From: UMGS172 sp045592985
Lineage (GTDB): Bacteria; Bacillota; Clostridia; Oscillospirales; Acutalibacteraceae
DNA: 64,000 bases
Assembly (NCBI GenBank): GCA_045592985.1
Contig: JAZNVU010000008.1
Span: 1 to 64,000, forward strand
Direction of reading: 5' to 3'
In this document: positions 25,101-33,868 of the stretch, one piece after another
How the letters are laid out: each line of letters opens with the position of its first letter
How positions within the stretch are numbered: the stretch's first letter is position 1
Program-made: the position numbers and the translations under genes
Notes under the pieces: model-generated
What the model saw: only the letters and a program-made list of their open reading frames with translations
Database searches by the model: none
Told to the model about the DNA's origin: nothing

Positions 25101-28100
25101 TACGGTAGTGACTGTAGTGGCTAACCACATTTCAAACGTTGAATTCTTAAATGCTGTTGCAACTCCCGGTAATGTGGTAATTTCTAAAGAGATAGTTCAT
25201 CCTTATGGGGACGAATACAGTGTTCCCGACAGTGTTGAGTTTGAATTCGAAGTGTTTATAAACGACGCTTCGGGCGCTCCCAGAGCGAACAAAACTTATG
25301 CCACTTCTAAAGACGGTCTTACTGCTATAACCGATGAAAACGGCAAAGTTTCGTTCGGCGCAGGCAACCTCAAACTCAAAAACGGCGAAGGTATCATGCT
25401 TTACGGCATAGATGAAGCCGATACCGTTCTTGTGCGTGAGATAAACATTCCTGATGGCTTTGCCGCCGTACAGAGAGAAATTATGGAAACCGTCAATGCC
25501 TCGACAGTTGGTGTTATCCACTTCACAAATAACTACAGAGCAAGCAATGTATATCCCATAAATGTAACTGTTACAGGTACAAAGGTGCTTGAGGGAAGAA
25601 TCTGGCTTGATACAGATAGATTCGAATTCCAACTCCAGAGATACGAGCGCACCACCGGCGAGTGGGTGCAGGTAGGCAACTCCAAGTTCGCCACCATAGA
25701 AAACAAAGACTTCTCTTTCACCGACGAAATGAGAGCCGAAGTTTACGATCACATCAGAACTGAACATTATCGCATTGTCGAAGTTTATGACGCAAACAAT
25801 GCCGCAGGCGGTGTCACATACGATACCAACGCCCGTTATTTCAACATTGTCATTACCGATGACGATATGGATGGCAAACTTGAGATAAGCAACATAACTC
25901 CGCTTAACCTTGCCACCGTAACCTACGACGATGCTTCCGACGAATGGAACGTGGATGTTACTGTTACTAATGTATACGCACCTCACGGAAGTTCTGCAAT
26001 AACCGTAAACATCAACAAACTTGTCGCAAACCAAGCAGATCTTGATGTTCCGCTTGAAGGTTTTGAGTTCGGCTTGTTCCAGAACGGCGAACTCGTAGGC
26101 AATTCGGCAATAAGTGCTGTTGACGGTAAGGCTCAGATTAAACTTGTTTTTACCGCTGCTGAAGCAGGCGAAACTTACAAGTACACCCTGAAGGAAATTG
26201 CCGGCAATGCCGCAGGATTCATCTATACCGATACTGAATATGAGATAGAAGTTTCCATTGTTGATAACCTTGACGGAACCATTAGTGCAGTTGTGTATGA
26301 TGCAACTGCAGGTACTGACATACCCGCAAATGCCGACGGTGAATATCTTGCATCGTTTATCAACACTTATGAACCCGAATCGGTAAAAATCACATTTGAA
26401 GGCACCAAGACTCTTTCGGGTCGCGACCTGGATGATGGCGAGTTTGAGTTCGAACTTTACATTGCCGATGAAAACTTTGCTAACAGAGCATTTGATGGCT
26501 CGGTTTCCAACATGAATGGTCAGTTTGGTTTCTCTGAAATCGAATTTATGAGGGTAGGCACTTACTATTATGTAATAGTAGAAAAAGCGGGAAATGCCGG
26601 CGGTGTTACCTATGATACCACCGAGTACCGAATCACGGTAGTTGTTACCGATGTCGATTTTGATGGAAAACTTGAAGCCGTTACTACCATGACCGATGCT
26701 AACGGTGCTACTAAGACCGCAATTGAGTTCACAAATACCTACGAGACAGACGATGTCACTGTATCTCTTGAGGGTACAAAGGTCCTCAACGGCAAGACCC
26801 TTTTAGCAGATAAGTACAGCTTTAACCTTTATGAAGCAAACGAGTTATTTACCGCAGGAAACGTAATCGACACCAAGAAAAACGGTGCAAACGGCAACTT
26901 CGTATTTGATAGCATCACTTATAGTGCAGTTGGCAGATATTACTATGTGGTAAAAGAAGTTATCGGTACCGAAAGAGGCGTCACATATGATACTACCGTT
27001 TACAATGTAATGGTATATATCACCGATGACGGTTTGGGACAACTAGGGGCAACAGTCTACGTAAACAGCGTAGAAGATGACGACATAGTATTCACAAACA
27101 CTTATGAGGCAGCAGGTACTACGGTAACACTTGAAGCCATGAAGTTGCTTAGTGGCAGAGATTTAGCCGCAGGCGAGTTTGAATTCGAACTTTATAAAGC
27201 CGATGCTAACGGCAGAAAAGTCGGTTCTGCTCTTCAGACAAAGACCAACGATGCCGACGGCAAAGTAAGATTTGACGCTATCGAGTTCAACACCGCAACC
27301 GAAGAAAACTACATTATTGTTGAAAAAGCCGGAGAAAGAGGCGGAGTTACCTATGATACCGCCGAGTACCTCATCAATGTGCAGGTTGTCGATAACGGCG
27401 AAGGTCAACTTACAGCAAAAGTGTTTGTCAACGGTTCGGAAGATACCGATATCAACTTCAACAACACCTATAAAGCAGCCGCAACACAGGTTATAATCTC
27501 GGGTGTTAAGACGGTCAGCGGCCGCGATTTGGCTGAAGGCGAGTTTGAGTTTGAACTTTACAAAGCCGATGCTAACGGACTTAAGGTTGGCGGAGTTATC
27601 GAGACTGTTCGCAACGCCGCTAACGGCGACATCGTGTTCACCGCAATAAGGTATGAAAACACTGCTGAAGATTATTATGTTATTGTTGAAAAGTCAGGTA
27701 ACGTTGGCGGTATTACCTACGATTCACGTCAGTACCTTGTTAAGGTAGAGGTTACTGATGACGGTGAAGGTCAACTTCAAGCCACAGTATTTGTAAACGG
27801 AAGCACTTCGACCAACATCAGTTTCGTAAACACCTATACAGCTGCTGCCACCACTGTAACGCTCGAAGGTACCAAGGCGCTTGAGGGCAGAGATTTAGCC
27901 GCAGGCGAATTTGAGTTCGCAATTTATGCTGCAAACGCTCAGTTTGAAGCACAGGGCGAGGCTATTGAAGTTGTTAAGAATGCCGCAGACGGTAAGATAA
28001 TCTTTAGTGCAATCGAGTTTAACCGCGCAGGTCAGTACCGTTATGTTATCGTTGAAAACGATACCGAAGCCGACCGTGTAACATATGATACCACGGTATA

Positions 28101-28722
28101 CAACGTGCTTGTAAATGTTACCGATAACGGTGAAGGTCAGTTGGTTGCCAACGTAACCGTCAATGAAGCAGGTCTTAATGATAATGCAGACATCATATTC
28201 AACAACGTTTATATTCCCAGACCTGATGACCTTAGCGTAAACATCGGCATCAAAAAGAAGGTTGAAAACATTGGCGTAACTGTTATAGGTCCCGAAGGAT
28301 TTAAGTTCGTGCTGACCAACCTCGCAGGCGGAACACCAAATCAGGCTGTTTCCGACAAAGATGGCAATGCCGGATTTGTACTTAACTTCACCGAAGACGA
28401 TATAGGCAAGACCTATAACTACACAGTTGCTGAGGTTAACGATAACCGTTCTTGCGTCACCTATGACGATACCGTATACAACATTGCAGTTACCGTATCG
28501 CTTGGTTCTGACAATAAATTGGTTGCTACCGTCACCGTAAACGGAACAGCGACAGCAAATCCTGTTGTAGAATTCGAAAATATCTACAACGACCCATATA
28601 TCCCGAGTCCTCCTACCGGTGATTACAGCAACATAGCACTGTGGTTAGCAGTTCTCTTTGTAAGCGGCGGAATTTTTACGGGTGCTGTTTACATGGCAAG
28701 CAAGACTAACCGCGAAGAGTAA
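22156..28722 (+). CDS. Giant sortase-anchored surface adhesin with VWA domain and pilin-type isopeptide repeats
   Basis: The 2188-residue product has a signal peptide (MKKNNLFKR...NVNAA, cleavage near residue 34). A von Willebrand A domain carries the MIDAS motif DVSGS at 127-131 and a second metal loop MSDGA near 271-275. Two Cna_B/SpaA-like domains lie at about 870-1130. Eight tandem domains of about 120-130 residues (about 1135-2150) follow. Each has GTK.L.GRDL near its start, a YY.I.EK strand, GGVTYDT.EY, and FNNTY at its end. These resemble streptococcal pilin isopeptide-linkage (Spy0128-type) domains, in which a Lys-Asn bond stiffens the stalk. The C-terminus has PPTGD (2152-2156), a hydrophobic helix and a basic/acidic tail, an LPXTG-like sorting signal of variant sequence. 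ATG 22156 is chosen over 22147 because AAAGGA is spaced 9 bases away. No sortase gene is in the window. Confidence 0.9.
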   Translation: MKKNNLFKRISAAVLALVILVAAFPLLGVNVNAATTDTRVVDPSTMNGWVNFFSKNSTSTENAGGIWMDKTVLKTDADSIEDAFGDLDGLSVTDPNNNFLVVLSALASNKSITGYSHIPTDTVLVLDVSGSMGGDDNDAVTELVEAANEAIKSLQDVNNYNRVGVVLYSGNASTSEAATASTATVLLPVGRYTHRTNTFLVEVGTSVSLNRGVKDANGRDVTVKSKSVSGGTYIQNGIYQAMQQMLAVEDTTIEGTGFQAGTKRMPIMVLMSDGAPTVATDDFMGLTDRQGNEYFPNSNIGDGRAASNLSAFATQLTISYAKAKIEEHYDNAGLFYSLSLGLGEYDRAGNLILSDQDIYAQSVLDPSKSTQTIKQYWESYLNLETNGVTINGNRTFNQSSYVTEMNYVDGYFTADTAAELEAAFDEIVNQIIIQSLYYPTLVKENNNHLDGYIEFIDDIGDYMEVDSIKGIELGGVLYTGHLLAQNFTADGGILGTIEKPNDMGNNMVSAVVKRLNLEEKYGNHDEAVKAARELITMAYTHGQLSYTSDTEYSNYIGWYADNNGNYLGFWDDSHTAEDRPAGAVYYNKSYGMLGAVKSGHRESDMMYISIQVHTEIATGHQQIIWKIPASLVPVVSYNVSLNSNKIETATEISVDIEESAPIRLLFEVGLNKKINAINLDSKLTDEYKNAHKNPDGSYNFYTNSYDQDVFDSENYFPSEAINTVAFFEPSVENERFYYNENTIVYYLDGNTYKEYKGNAAPVGTSYFRGFDVFDIIDTATGEAIATKHYEPITEISLSKAVRGEDDIWYIPKGVIHRYAENARLLKTANNTDTLDYSMFGSVESHTDTDLTDGDDSYYYVDVILGNNGRISVTPATGIAIAKTVDSTVTDTNAEFTFTVSANEPATFTDGTYITMKLDAHGNESYGLVEFTNGVSGELKIKADEKIYVVGIPAGNYTVNEVLNGQYKVSQIDNIPVTAGISSTVVTVVANHISNVEFLNAVATPGNVVISKEIVHPYGDEYSVPDSVEFEFEVFINDASGAPRANKTYATSKDGLTAITDENGKVSFGAGNLKLKNGEGIMLYGIDEADTVLVREINIPDGFAAVQREIMETVNASTVGVIHFTNNYRASNVYPINVTVTGTKVLEGRIWLDTDRFEFQLQRYERTTGEWVQVGNSKFATIENKDFSFTDEMRAEVYDHIRTEHYRIVEVYDANNAAGGVTYDTNARYFNIVITDDDMDGKLEISNITPLNLATVTYDDASDEWNVDVTVTNVYAPHGSSAITVNINKLVANQADLDVPLEGFEFGLFQNGELVGNSAISAVDGKAQIKLVFTAAEAGETYKYTLKEIAGNAAGFIYTDTEYEIEVSIVDNLDGTISAVVYDATAGTDIPANADGEYLASFINTYEPESVKITFEGTKTLSGRDLDDGEFEFELYIADENFANRAFDGSVSNMNGQFGFSEIEFMRVGTYYYVIVEKAGNAGGVTYDTTEYRITVVVTDVDFDGKLEAVTTMTDANGATKTAIEFTNTYETDDVTVSLEGTKVLNGKTLLADKYSFNLYEANELFTAGNVIDTKKNGANGNFVFDSITYSAVGRYYYVVKEVIGTERGVTYDTTVYNVMVYITDDGLGQLGATVYVNSVEDDDIVFTNTYEAAGTTVTLEAMKLLSGRDLAAGEFEFELYKADANGRKVGSALQTKTNDADGKVRFDAIEFNTATEENYIIVEKAGERGGVTYDTAEYLINVQVVDNGEGQLTAKVFVNGSEDTDINFNNTYKAAATQVIISGVKTVSGRDLAEGEFEFELYKADANGLKVGGVIETVRNAANGDIVFTAIRYENTAEDYYVIVEKSGNVGGITYDSRQYLVKVEVTDDGEGQLQATVFVNGSTSTNISFVNTYTAAATTVTLEGTKALEGRDLAAGEFEFAIYAANAQFEAQGEAIEVVKNAADGKIIFSAIEFNRAGQYRYVIVENDTEADRVTYDTTVYNVLVNVTDNGEGQLVANVTVNEAGLNDNADIIFNNVYIPRPDDLSVNIGIKKKVENIGVTVIGPEGFKFVLTNLAGGTPNQAVSDKDGNAGFVLNFTEDDIGKTYNYTVAEVNDNRSCVTYDDTVYNIAVTVSLGSDNKLVATVTVNGTATANPVVEFENIYNDPYIPSPPTGDYSNIALWLAVLFVSGGIFTGAVYMASKTNREE

Positions 28723-28743
28723 AAATTTCACAACATTTTTCTG

Positions 28744-28781
28744 TCGGGCAGAGTTGATTTTTTAAAATCGGCTTTGCCCGA
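28744..28781 (+). terminator. Hairpin terminator after the adhesin gene
   Basis: TCGGGCAGAG pairs with CTTTGCCCGA, with an inner GATTTT/AAAATC stem; the trailing T run (TTCTTT) is short. Confidence 0.6.
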
Positions 28782-28791
28782 TTCTTTGCAT

Positions 28792-28831
28792 AAAAAACGC
28801 TATGCACAAATATCTTGTGCATAGCGTTTTT
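28792..28831. terminator. Bidirectional terminator between the adhesin and aspS
   Basis: AAAAACGCTATGCACAA and TTGTGCATAGCGTTTTT form a perfect 17-base stem with A/T runs on both sides, serving the convergent transcripts. Confidence 0.92.
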
Positions 28832-28844
28832 GTGGTGTTGGTTT

Positions 28845-30218
28845 TTACGGACGCAAACGGTCGCGGTCACGTGGGAACGCTGTTGCCTGCTTAATGTTGT
28901 CAAGTCCTAAAATGTTCTGAACAATTCGCTCAAGACCCAGACCCATACCGCCGTGAGGAGGCATACCGTACTTATGCATGGTGAGGTAGTCTTCAAACTC
29001 CTCTATATCCATGCCTCTTGCTTTCATTTTTGCTACCTGCATCTCATAATCGTGGATACGCTGACCGCCTGTAGTGACCTCAAGACCGTTAAGCAACATA
29101 TCGAAACTTAAGGTGTACTCAGGATTCTCGGGGTCTTCCATAGCATAGAAAGGACGTTTTACGGTGGGGTAGTGGGTAACGAAAACTATGGGAGAGTTAT
29201 ACTCTTTAAGGAAGTATTCACCCAACCATTTTTCCTCTTCGGGAGCAAAGTCGGGTTCTGCCAAAGCAAGTTCGCCCTGCTTTCCTGGGTGTGCATCGGC
29301 AAAAAGTTTCTTAGCATCCATAAATTTGATTTTGGGGAAGTTTTCAATTTCGGGAAGCCTTGCATCCTTGCCAAGGTACATTTCAAGTTCGGGTGCATAC
29401 TGCTCGTTGAGAACTTTGAACATAAACTTGAACATTCTTGCCTCAAGTTCCATCAAATCTTCAAAGGATTCGATAAAGCCCATTTCAAGGTCAAGACCCT
29501 GGAATTCATTGATGTGACGGTTGGTGCTGTATTTTTCGGCACGGAAAACGGGGCCTACGGTGAATACTTTTTGGAAAACGCCAACCATTATCTGCTTGTA
29601 GGTCTGAGGGCTCTGGTTAAGATATGCTTTCTGACCGAAATAATCGACCTCAAACATATCGGCACCGCCTTCGGCACCTGCGGTGACCATTTTGGGCGGA
29701 ATAAACTCAGTAAAGCCTTCCTGACGCAAGAACTCGCGGAAAGAATAAAGCACGCCGTCGGCAATTTTCAGTATTGCTCTGACCTTGGGGTTGCGAAGCG
29801 AGATTATACGGTTATCAAGCAAGGTGTTGAGGTTAAGTTTGTCAATTTTCTTATCGTTGCCAATCTCAATGGGTGGAATTTCGGCACGTCCCGAAATGCG
29901 TTTCATTTCGTTGATACGGATGTCGAAGCCCAAACGGCTGCGCTCCTCAACAATAAGAGTACCGTCAATCACAACACATTCCTCAACCGAGAAATCTTTG
30001 ATGTCGACGTTAGAAATGCCTTCTTCCCAAATGCACTGGAAAACCATGCGTGCGGTTCTGACGATAACAAAGGCAAAACCACTCATTTCTCTGATGCGGT
30101 GCAATGTGCCTTTAAGCGTTACCTTGTCGCCGTCTTTGATGGTTCCGTTTTTAAAACCGTCGATAACGTACGCAATGTCAGTGGTGTCTAATTTTTTTTC
30201 GGTGTTCAAAAATTCCAT
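28845..30218 (-). CDS. aspS: Aspartate--tRNA(Asp/Asn) ligase, archaeal type
   Basis: The 457-residue protein has the archaeal/eukaryotic AspRS form. It has an N-terminal OB-fold (about 25-125, VTLKGTLHRIREMSGFAFVIVR) followed directly by the class II core, with no bacterial GAD insertion. Motif 2 lies in VGPVFRAEKYSTNRHINEFQGLDLEM and motif 3 in GMGLGLERIVQNILGL. A bacterial AspRS would be about 590 residues. Because it shares an operon with gatCAB, it is likely non-discriminating: it also charges tRNA-Asn with Asp, which GatCAB then amidates. RBS AAGGAGG lies 8 bases before the start. Last gene of the T-box operon. Confidence 0.9.
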   Translation of the reverse strand: MEFLNTEKKLDTTDIAYVIDGFKNGTIKDGDKVTLKGTLHRIREMSGFAFVIVRTARMVFQCIWEEGISNVDIKDFSVEECVVIDGTLIVEERSRLGFDIRINEMKRISGRAEIPPIEIGNDKKIDKLNLNTLLDNRIISLRNPKVRAILKIADGVLYSFREFLRQEGFTEFIPPKMVTAGAEGGADMFEVDYFGQKAYLNQSPQTYKQIMVGVFQKVFTVGPVFRAEKYSTNRHINEFQGLDLEMGFIESFEDLMELEARMFKFMFKVLNEQYAPELEMYLGKDARLPEIENFPKIKFMDAKKLFADAHPGKQGELALAEPDFAPEEEKWLGEYFLKEYNSPIVFVTHYPTVKRPFYAMEDPENPEYTLSFDMLLNGLEVTTGGQRIHDYEMQVAKMKARGMDIEEFEDYLTMHKYGMPPHGGMGLGLERIVQNILGLDNIKQATAFPRDRDRLRP

Positions 30219-30248
30219 TTTTATGTCCTCCTTTAAGGTGATTAAATG

Positions 30249-31688
30249 TTATAATTTAGCAAGTTCTTCAGCCACCATACGGTTGACCGTATCGGGTGCT
30301 GCTTTGCCTCGCATTTCGCGCATTACTTGTCCCACAAAGAAGCCGACAACCTTGGTTTGTCCTGCTTTATATTGCTCTACCGGTCCTTGATTTGCGGCAA
30401 TTATACGTTTTACCGCTTCTCTTACAGCCTCGCTGTCGTCAACCTGTTCAAGTCCGTTTTCTTTGATGTATTTTTCAGCATCAAATGCACCGTCCGAAAA
30501 CAGCATTGCCTCAAACACCTGCTTGCCGTTTTGTTTGCTTACGCGTCCGTCCAAAACAAGTTTTATAAACGATGCAAAGGTATTAACATCGAGACTTATG
30601 TCCTTAGGGTCAATGTTTTTTTCGTTTATAAAGAAGAGCAATTGGCTTATCATCCAATAGCGTACTTCTTTTGGCTGGTTGCATATGGCCACAGTGTCCT
30701 CAAACAAGGTTGCGAGATACTTGTCACCTGCAAGAAGTTCGGCATCGGCTTTTGACAAACCATAACTTTCCATAAACCGCAGAACTTTTTGGTCGGCAAA
30801 CTCGGGCAACGCGTTTTTTAGTGAGTCAATATATTCTTCTGACAAAAGTAGAGGTGGAATATCCGGTTCAGGGAAATAACGGTAGTCCTCAGCATTTTCC
30901 TTAGAGCGCATGGCAAAACTTTGACCTTTTGTGTCATCCCAACGGCGTGTTTCCTGCAAGACTTGTCCACCTTGCTCCAAAATCTTAATCTGCCTTGCCG
31001 ATTCATATGCAATGGCACGTTTTATAGCCTTGAAACTGTTGATGTTTTTCATTTCGGTGCGGGTGCCAAACTCTGACGAGCCTTTGGGTCGCACCGAAAG
31101 GTTAACGTCGGCTCTGAGAGAGCCTTCCTGCATCTTGCAGTCCGAAACACCTAAATACAAAAGACGCGATTTTAGATTTTCAAGGTAGGCTATAACCTCG
31201 TCAGCCGTTCTGAAGTCGGGTTCAGATACAATTTCGATAAGCGGTACACCGCATCGGTTGTAGTCGATGTAAGAAACATTGCCGTCGTCGGAATGTATAA
31301 GTTTTCCCGCATCTTCTTCCATGTGAATTTCATGTATACCTATCTGCTTTGTTTCGCCGTCTGCCGAAATTTCCAAGTGTCCGTCTTTACAGAATGGCAG
31401 ATAAAGTTGCGATATCTGATAGGCTTTGGGCAAATCAGGGTAAAAATAATTTTTTCGGTCAAATTTGTTATAATTGTTAATGTTACAACCAAGTGCCAAC
31501 CCTGCCATTACGGCATATTCAAGTACTTTTTTGTTGAGCGTTGGCAGTGTTCCGGGGAAACCGGTACACACAGGGCAACAATGGGTGTTGGGCGTACCGC
31601 CAAACTCGGTTGTGCAGGAACAGAAAACCTTGGTTTTGGTCGAAAGTTCCACGTGGACCTCAAGTCCCATTACAATTTCCCATTCCAT
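30249..31688 (-). CDS. gatB: Asp-tRNA(Asn)/Glu-tRNA(Gln) amidotransferase subunit B
   Basis: The 479-residue subunit binds the misacylated tRNA and activates its carboxyl with ATP before amidation. Signatures seen are GLEVHVELSTKTKVFCSC at the N-terminus, a zinc-type Cys set continuing into THCCPVCTGFPG, DYNRCGVPLIEIVSEPD, and a C-terminal helical and YqeY-like tail that contacts the tRNA elbow. RBS GGAGGTGA is 6 bases before the ATG. The start overlaps the gatA stop, so the two are translationally coupled. Confidence 0.97.
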   Translation of the reverse strand: MEWEIVMGLEVHVELSTKTKVFCSCTTEFGGTPNTHCCPVCTGFPGTLPTLNKKVLEYAVMAGLALGCNINNYNKFDRKNYFYPDLPKAYQISQLYLPFCKDGHLEISADGETKQIGIHEIHMEEDAGKLIHSDDGNVSYIDYNRCGVPLIEIVSEPDFRTADEVIAYLENLKSRLLYLGVSDCKMQEGSLRADVNLSVRPKGSSEFGTRTEMKNINSFKAIKRAIAYESARQIKILEQGGQVLQETRRWDDTKGQSFAMRSKENAEDYRYFPEPDIPPLLLSEEYIDSLKNALPEFADQKVLRFMESYGLSKADAELLAGDKYLATLFEDTVAICNQPKEVRYWMISQLLFFINEKNIDPKDISLDVNTFASFIKLVLDGRVSKQNGKQVFEAMLFSDGAFDAEKYIKENGLEQVDDSEAVREAVKRIIAANQGPVEQYKAGQTKVVGFFVGQVMREMRGKAAPDTVNRMVAEELAKL

Positions 31689-33121
31689 TAGAGGTTCACC
31701 TCCGTCTGATATGCAAAACCTACGTTCAGCACCGTTTGGTCTCGGAATGCTTTTCCTATAAACTGAGCACCTATAGGAAGCCCGTTTTTGGTAAAACCGC
31801 AGGGCACCGACAAAGCAGGCAACCCTGCAATGTTTGCCGAAACGGTGAAAATATCCGAAAGGTACATACTTAACGGGTCTTTAAGTTCACCCGATTTTGG
31901 TGCCGCAACGGGTGTTACGGGACAGAGTACAATATCGTATTGCTCAAAAATTTCGTTGAATTTTTTTGAGATTACCGATTTTACCTGAAGCGCTTTGCGG
32001 TAATAAGCATCATAGTATCCGCTTGAGAGTACAAAAGTACCAAGCATTATTCTGCGTTTAACCTCGTCGCCAAACATTTGTGTTCGGGTGTTTTTGTAAA
32101 TGTCGGCAAGGTTTTCACCGTCTACTCTTGAACCGTATTTTATACCGTCAAATCGTGATAGATTTGAACTTGCCTCAGCCGACGCAATAATGTAATAAGC
32201 AGGTACTGCATAATCCATAACGGGAAGACTTACTTCCTCTACGATAGCGCCTTTATCACGCAAAACGGTTGCAACTTTGTTTACGCTGTCTTTAATTTCG
32301 GGGTCAAGACCTTTAACATCAAAACATTCTTTCGGCAGACCGATTTTAAGACCTTTTATATCGTCGGTCAGCGAGTTTAAAAAGGTGGGGTTAATATCAA
32401 GCGAGGTACTGTCTTTCGGGTCGATACCTGCGATAATGTCCATCATTGCGGCGCAGTCACGCACGTCCTTTGCAATGGGTCCAATTTGGTCAAGTGACGA
32501 CGCATGTGCCACGAGACCGTAGCGCGATACGGTGCCATAGGTGGGTTTAAAACCGGTAACACCACAGAGTGCAGCAGGCTGACGAATACTTCCGCCTGTG
32601 TCGGAACCCAAAGAGATAACGGCTTCGCTCACAGCAACAGCCGCTGCCGAGCCGCTTGATGAACCGCCCGAAACACGGGTTACGTCATAAGGGTTGTTTA
32701 CGGCACCGAAACACGAAGTCTCACCAGTGCTGCCCATGGCAAACTCGTCAAGATTGGTTTTGCCCAACACTATCATACCGTGTTGCTCTAATTTTTCAAC
32801 AACCGTTGCATCGTAAAACGGAACAAAATCCTCCAACATTTTAGAAGCGCAGGTGGTTTTTATGCCTTTGGTGCAAATATTGTCCTTTATAGCAACAGGT
32901 ACACCTGCCAAAGGACCAAGAACTTCGCCATCGGCTATTTTCTTGTCAATAATAGCGGCTTTTTTTAATGCCTGTTCACCGTTTACGGTAATATAAGCAT
33001 TGATTTTTTTGTCGGTCTCGTCGATTTTTTGCAATACTGTCCGCACAAGTTCGGTCGAAGTAATTTTACCTTCTTTTATTGCAAGACCTAATTCAACTGC
33101 ACTTTGCCCGGTAATATCCAT
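31688..33121 (-). CDS. gatA: Asp-tRNA(Asn)/Glu-tRNA(Gln) amidotransferase subunit A
   Basis: The 477-residue amidase subunit releases ammonia from glutamine for the transamidation. The Ser-cisSer-Lys triad is visible: Lys in GVPVAIKDNIC, the cis-Ser in SGGSSSGSAAAVA, and the nucleophile Ser in SLGSDTGGSIRQPAALCG. I start at the ATG of 33121 because GGAGG lies 5 bases before it. An upstream in-frame ATG at 33136 overlaps the gatC stop and lacks such a site. Confidence 0.96.
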   Translation of the reverse strand: MDITGQSAVELGLAIKEGKITSTELVRTVLQKIDETDKKINAYITVNGEQALKKAAIIDKKIADGEVLGPLAGVPVAIKDNICTKGIKTTCASKMLEDFVPFYDATVVEKLEQHGMIVLGKTNLDEFAMGSTGETSCFGAVNNPYDVTRVSGGSSSGSAAAVAVSEAVISLGSDTGGSIRQPAALCGVTGFKPTYGTVSRYGLVAHASSLDQIGPIAKDVRDCAAMMDIIAGIDPKDSTSLDINPTFLNSLTDDIKGLKIGLPKECFDVKGLDPEIKDSVNKVATVLRDKGAIVEEVSLPVMDYAVPAYYIIASAEASSNLSRFDGIKYGSRVDGENLADIYKNTRTQMFGDEVKRRIMLGTFVLSSGYYDAYYRKALQVKSVISKKFNEIFEQYDIVLCPVTPVAAPKSGELKDPLSMYLSDIFTVSANIAGLPALSVPCGFTKNGLPIGAQFIGKAFRDQTVLNVGFAYQTEVNL

Positions 33122-33132
33122 AACTTCCTCCG

Positions 33133-33420
33133 TCATTCCACAGTTTTAGGCACAACAAACCCGGTATCGGTGCTTGCTTTAGCATTTTTTAAAATATCTT
33201 CTTTGGAATAGGACGGTTTTACTTCGTCCTCACGCAAAACGTTGGTGATATCGACAATGTGTGACAACGGCTCAACGCCGGCAGTATCAAACTGATTTAA
33301 TACGTCCATATATTCAACAACTTTGCTTAGGTCATGCTTCATTTTTTCGGCAGAAGTTTTGTCGAGACTAAGTTTTGAAAGTTCGGCAATGCGGCTTACA
33401 AGTTCGTCGGAAATCTGCAT
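33133..33420 (-). CDS. gatC: Asp-tRNA(Asn)/Glu-tRNA(Gln) amidotransferase subunit C
   Basis: The 95-residue subunit wraps around GatA and GatB and stabilises the complex. It shows the typical ISELSKLSLDKTSAEKMKHDL-like start (here SRIAELSKLSLDKTSAEKM), the middle VVEYMDVLNQFDTAGVEPLS and the tail LREDEVKPS. AGGAG lies 6 bases before the ATG. First gene of the gatC-gatA-gatB-aspS operon, directly after the T-box leader. Confidence 0.95.
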   Translation of the reverse strand: MQISDELVSRIAELSKLSLDKTSAEKMKHDLSKVVEYMDVLNQFDTAGVEPLSHIVDITNVLREDEVKPSYSKEDILKNAKASTDTGFVVPKTVE

Positions 33421-33443
33421 ATTCTACTCCTTTTTAAAAAAAC

Positions 33444-33703
33444 AAAAACCGTCTTTATCCCTTACAAAAAGGGACGAAAGACAGCTTCCGCGGTACCACC
33501 CTGATTAGCCATAAGGCTCACTTTAATGAAATTAACGCTTGTCTCACGTGCGGGTCTACTAAGTGTTACCTTTTCTTCCGCCGGCGGGTCGGTAAAACCT
33601 ATTGGGATGTCTTTCATCGGTTGCTTTTGTTACCGTTTTCCACCCGTGACGGCTCTCTGTAAACACAGCAAAGGACTACTTTTTCCCACAGCGCCTTTAG
33701 TTT
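33444..33703 (-). promoter_or_regulatory. T-box riboswitch upstream of gatCAB-aspS (best specifier GAC, Asp)
   Basis: On the minus strand the leader has the T-box GGGTGGTACCGCGG (about 33488-33502) and AGAGAGCCG with GGTGGAA in the apical part of stem I. A terminator GTCTTTCGTCCCT/AGGGATAAAGAC with a T run (33444-33482) precedes gatC. Aligned with the Phe and Trp leaders in this window, the specifier region reads TGAAAGACATCCC, which puts GAC (Asp) at 33609-33611. An Asn codon is not found in that register. Uncharged tRNA-Asp should thus switch the operon on. Confidence 0.9.
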
Positions 33704-33709
33704 TAGTTG

Positions 33710-33738
33710 ATTATATATTATTATTTCTTCTTTGTCAA
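33710..33738 (-). promoter_or_regulatory. Promoter of the gatCAB-aspS T-box transcript
   Basis: On the minus strand TTGACA (33733-33738), a 17-base spacer and TATAAT (33710-33715): a consensus promoter directly before the leader. Confidence 0.9.
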
Positions 33739-33868
33739 GATTTATTAGAAAGCCGACGCTTTTAAAAGGTAACAAAATTGACACTAAACTGTAATGTAGT
33801 TGAAACGATTTTTTACTATATACTGTGTATAATGAATTTAATGAGTTATACATGTGGTGGTGATTGTC

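Noticed and set aside
25147..26034. Long minus-strand ORF (295 codons) within the adhesin
   Set aside because: It lies wholly opposite the adhesin repeats, has no ribosome site or recognisable domain, and its composition mirrors the repeat codons.
29172..30191. Plus-strand ORF of 339 codons opposite aspS
   Set aside because: It is a shadow of aspS codon use; no domain, no ribosome site and Phe/Cys-rich translation.
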